Positions 60,599 to 64,000 of a stretch of 64,000 nt of DNA are shown one piece after another; position 1 is the stretch's first letter; each line of letters starts with the position of its first letter. The DNA is from Hyperoplus lanceolatus. Taxonomy: Eukaryota > Chordata > Actinopteri > Uranoscopiformes > Ammodytidae. The notes beneath the pieces were generated by a model. The model was not told where the DNA came from and made no database searches. It worked only from the letters and a program-made list of their open reading frames with translations. The stretch covers positions 1,552,001 to 1,616,000 of the forward strand of contig CM049414.1 in assembly GCA_026929865.2 (NCBI GenBank). The letters are read 5' to 3'. A program made the position numbers and the translations under genes.

Positions 60599-61200
60599 TA
60601 CTAGCCAACGTCAGCTAGTAACTTACTGGGGGGAATACATAAATTGCAGACAACAATGCGGAGCATAAACGTTAAAGCATAAGTTAACTGAGAACAGTGA
60701 TAACACACACTTGCTCTAAGTCGTCTATCATAATGGCACAAACACATAGTGTCATGACCCAGGAATATGGCAATGCAACATAATTAATAGCAGCATGATT
60801 AGCTACACATTCTTTCCCGAGCTGTCACACAAGATACAAGGGTTGAACATTAGCCTTCTGTCAGCTGCTATGATGCAGACAACCAGCTGGCTAGCCGCGT
60901 AGCTTCACTAGCTAAGGCTAAGTGAAGCTGCCCTACAAAGACTGTCACTCCAATTCAAGAGTGCGCAAAGTTAGGTCTTAACATAGGCTTAACTAAGGCA
61001 CATGCATATAGCATCACAACAGGCAAGTGCTGACCACAGTTCAACATTATTATATCAGAATTGCTAGCAAAAACAAGCAGCGAACGGCCTACTACAATGT
61101 AATAGCTTAGCCAGGTTGCTAACGCTAGCTACCGGGACTTATTAGCTTAAACAAATCCAACCGTTCGCAGTAGACTTGTCACCAGCGCCGACTCTCTGGG
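60599..61200 (-). promoter_or_regulatory. map3k7: presumed map3k7 5' UTR and promoter region
   Basis: Sequence immediately upstream of the map3k7 ATG. It has scattered CpGs and several GCTAGC/CTAGCTA-type short palindromes but no clear TATA box or dense CpG island. The transcription start is not visible. Assignment rests only on position. Confidence 0.35.
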
Positions 61201-61693
61201 CATGGGGGGTATTTCTACTATTCATGTGCGGAAAACCGAAGAATTACATCCATTTTAAAAAACGGTCTCTCTATATCCACTTGACAGCCAGACATAACTT
61301 TTTCACAACTCGTCTAGCTGGCTTGCTAGGAGTGTATTTTTATTCGCCGCAGGAGCAGCTCCATCAGGAAGTGTGTGCGCACTGCAATTCTGTCCCCCCT
61401 CACACTGAACACACACAAGCTTTCTTTACAACATTGTAAAGAAAAGCCTCACTATAACATTTTGAGATATAAGTTAATTTTGACTAAGCTTCCTGATATC
61501 CTGCTGGGTAGTTATAGTAAACTATCACAAAATGTCAAAAATAAATAAATAAAAACATTGAAATCCCTACACACAGTGCCTGGAATATGGCTGGATTTAA
61601 CTCATTTGCTCCCGCAAAATTCTACACAAAATACCCATAATGACAACATAAAAATGTTTTTTTTTTTTTTTTTTTTTAATGTTAGCAAATGTA

Positions 61694-62755
61694 TTAGAAA
61701 TAGACGAAAATATAATAGGCAATGTACATTTCACAGCCTTTTGCCCAATACTTTGTTGTGGCACCTTGGGCAGCAATAACAGCATCAAGTATTTTGGAAT
61801 ATGAAGCCACAAGCTTGGCAAACCTATCTTTTGCCAGTTTTGCCCATTCCGCTTTAAAGAACCTCTTGAGCTCCATCAGGTTGGATGGGGAGCGTTGGTG
61901 CACAGCCATCTTCAGATCCCTCCAGAGTTGTTCAATGGGATTCAAGTCTGGGCTCTGGCTGGGCCACTCTAGGACATTCACAGAGTTGTCCTGAAGCCAC
62001 TCCTTCCATATCTTGGCTGTGTGATTAGGGTCGTTGACCTGTTGAAAGATGAACCGTCGCTCCAGTCTGAGGTTAAGAGCGCTCTGGAGCAGGTTTTCTT
62101 CCAGGATGTCTCTGTACATTGCTGCATTCATCTTTCCCTCAATCCTGACTAGTTCCTTCCACTGAAAAAAATCCCCACAGCATGATGCTGCCACCACCAT
62201 GCTTCACTGTAGGGATGGTATTGGCCAGGTGATGAGCGGTGCCTGGTTTCCTCCAAACATAACGCTTGGCACACCAAAGAGTTTGATCTTTGTCTCATCA
62301 GACCAGAACATTTTGTTTCTCATGGTCTGAGAGTCTTTCACGTTTTGCCTTTTGGCAAAACTCCAGGCGGGCTGTGGCTTCCGTCTGGCCACTCTACCAT
62401 ACAGGCCTGATTGGTGGAGTGCTGCAGTGATGGTTGCCCTTCTGGAAGGTTCTCCTCTCTCCACAGAGGAACCCTGGAGCTCTGTCAGAGTGACCATCGG
62501 GTTATTGGCCACCTCCCTAACTAAAGCCCTTCTCCTCCGATCACTAAGTTTAGAGGGACGGCCAACTCTAGGAAGAGTCCTGGTGGATCCAAACTTCTTC
62601 CATTAACGGATGATGGAGGCCACTGTGCTCATTGGGACCTTTAAAGCAGCTGAAATGTTTCTGTACCCTTCCCCAGATCTGTGCCTCAAGACAATCCTGT
62701 CTCAGAGGTCTACAGACAATTCCTTCGAATTCATGCTTGTTTTGTGGTCTGACAT
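61694..62755 (-). pseudogene. Tc1-like transposase pseudogene
   Basis: The frame starts MSDHKTSMNSKELSVDL and runs into a stop where related transposases have Arg. Later segments include NPMVTLTELQ, WSDETK (first catalytic Asp), [26 protein letters not shown] and WPSQSPDLNPIEQLW (third acidic residue, Glu). The second catalytic Asp, normally in QQDND, is Val here. There is at least one frameshift after IKLFG, where the correct frame AKRYVW... is left. The protein cannot be active. A DDE enzyme of this type would have cut and pasted the element at TA sites. Confidence 0.9.
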
Positions 62756-62952
62756 GTACTGTTAACAGTGGGACCTTTGATAGACAGGTGTGTGCCTTTC
62801 CAAATCATGTCCAAACAACTGAATTTACCACAGGTGGACTCCAATGAAGCTGTAGAAACATCTCAAGGATGATCAGTGTAAATGTAGAATGTAGTGATTT
62901 CTTAGTTTTTTATTTTTAATACATTTGCAAAAATATACTGTAGCCTATGCAG

Positions 62953-63670
62953 CAGGGGTGCCCACAAGTTTTCAGCTTGTGAGCTACTTGTATAATGACC
63001 AAGTCAAGAAGATCTACCTACTATAAAAATGCAAAACATATTAGGCCCTGGGGCTGAGAGGTTTCGTAGGCCCCCTGAGAGTCCGTCTTACAACACAAAA
63101 CGTGTAATATTTCTTTTGATTAATAAACAAATAATTTTTTAGGTAGAAAGAAGAAAAATTTGAAACTTTTAAAGTAAAATGTATCAATCTGGCGCATTTT
63201 GAGAAGAATATTAAGGCTAAATCAGCTGTGTCCTATGTGAGCTATTTAGTACTATTTTCTGGAATAATGTGGGGACACAGAATTACCAAAAAGCAGAAAG
63301 AAAAAATTCACAGGTTTAAAAAATCTCTCTGTGAAGTTTTTTTTAATACAGTATAGCTCAATATAGGCCCCTGATCTTCGTAGCCACGAACAATGTAATT
63401 TAAAAAATATCAAAAATGTACTGGTGCCAGATCTCTGTATGCCCCCCCCCCACCCCATACCTAGGTTAGGGGCCTATAATGAGCTAGTCAATTGTTTATT
63501 TTTTTAAATAAAGTTGTTCAGGGCCTTCAAAGATTAGGAGCCTACATTGAGCCAGTAAAAAAAAGAAAAGAAAAAAAAAAAAGATTTTTATTTTTATTTA
63601 TTTATTTTTTTAAGAATGCCATGGCGATCTACACACAATGCCTTCGCGATCGATGTAATGGGCACCCCTG
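62953..63670. mobile_element. hAT-type MITE nested in the Tc1 element
   Basis: Termini CAGGGGTGCCCAC and ATGGGCACCCCTG are inverted repeats. Flanks are CTATGCAG and CTATACAG, an 8-bp target duplication with one difference, as expected for hAT. It contains no transposase. It is younger than the Tc1 copy it interrupts. Confidence 0.85.
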
Positions 63671-63703
63671 CTATACAGTATGTATATATATATAGTCTAT
63701 ATA

Positions 63704-63706
<3 letters not shown>

Positions 63707-63736
<30 letters not shown>
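63707..63736. repeat. poly(A) tract inside the Tc1 element
   Basis: About 28 A residues near the right terminus. Confidence 0.95.
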
Positions 63737-63782
63737 CAATTTGGAGAAAGTGAAGCACTGTGAATACTTTCCGTATGCACTG

Positions 63783-64000
63783 TATAGGCTAGGCCTATGG
63801 CCATTATCTCATTATCTAAACACTATAACCTAGATTAAATGTAGCCAATGATTGTTTGCAATTCATCTTTGTAAGGCCACATTTAACAATGAAAGTGTAT
63901 TTGTCTTTGCCTTATGAGGTACCTAAATGTGTGGTGGATATGTAACATGTGTACTCAATTAATTTCTTTCTTTAATTGTTTATTGTTTATTGTTTGTTGT
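63783..64000. other. non-coding upstream of the Tc1 element
   Basis: AT-rich, ends in TTGTTTATTG-type short repeats; nothing recognised. Confidence 0.5.

Larger units (their letters stand above)
61573..63782 (-). mobile_element. Tc1-like transposon, inactive, interrupted by a hAT MITE
   Basis: The right end reads, inward on the minus strand, CAGTGCATACGGAAAGTATT, a typical fish Tc1 terminus next to TA. The left end near 61573 is degraded (CAGTGCCTGGAATAT). Between them is a broken transposase reading frame on the minus strand. A separate 718-bp element is inserted upstream of the transposase (62953-63670). The left boundary is approximate. Confidence 0.8.

Overview
This is a stretch of teleost fish nuclear genome. 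Evidence: a vertebrate-type gene of 17 small exons in long introns, long (CA)n tracts, an L2-type LINE tail typical of fish, a Tc1-like transposon, and many short non-autonomous DNA transposons. There is no bacterial, organellar or viral gene organisation. The species cannot be named from the sequence.

The only protein-coding gene I can reconstruct is map3k7 (TAK1, TGF-beta-activated kinase 1). It lies on the minus strand from the ATG at 60598 to the TGA at 33512. All 17 coding exons join in frame with AG acceptors and GT donors, except one GC donor after exon 6. Without cassette exon 12 the product is 571 residues; with it, 598. Cassette exon 12 (45147-45227, 81 bp, 27 codons) matches the 27-residue cassette of mammalian TAK1. 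Its 3' splice site is preceded by a (GT)17-T run on the coding strand and by four TGCATG motifs. The introns carry most of the recognisable mobile DNA.

Layout. 1-9.5 kb: non-coding DNA, one CAGTG-ended DNA element, simple repeats. 9.5-12.1 kb: a CpG-rich block that may be a promoter; by vertebrate gene order (BACH2 next to MAP3K7, same orientation) it could be the 5' end of bach2, but no bach2 coding exon is seen. 12.7-13.0 kb: a minisatellite. 14.0-14.8 kb: the 3' end of an L2 LINE. 16-33 kb: intergenic DNA with a family of 8-bp-duplication foldback elements, nested MITEs, an L1-like reverse transcriptase relic and the presumed map3k7 3' UTR. 33.5-60.6 kb: map3k7 with intronic MITEs, an 880-bp palindrome inside a tRNA-derived SINE-like repeat, and nested insertions. 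61.6-63.8 kb: a dead Tc1-like transposon with a hAT MITE inserted in it.

The most interesting observations are the splicing architecture of the cassette exon, the GC-AG intron, and several transposon families defined here by their own termini and target-site duplications. I see no wholly new biological system. All family names for mobile elements are inferred from termini and duplications, without a database search.
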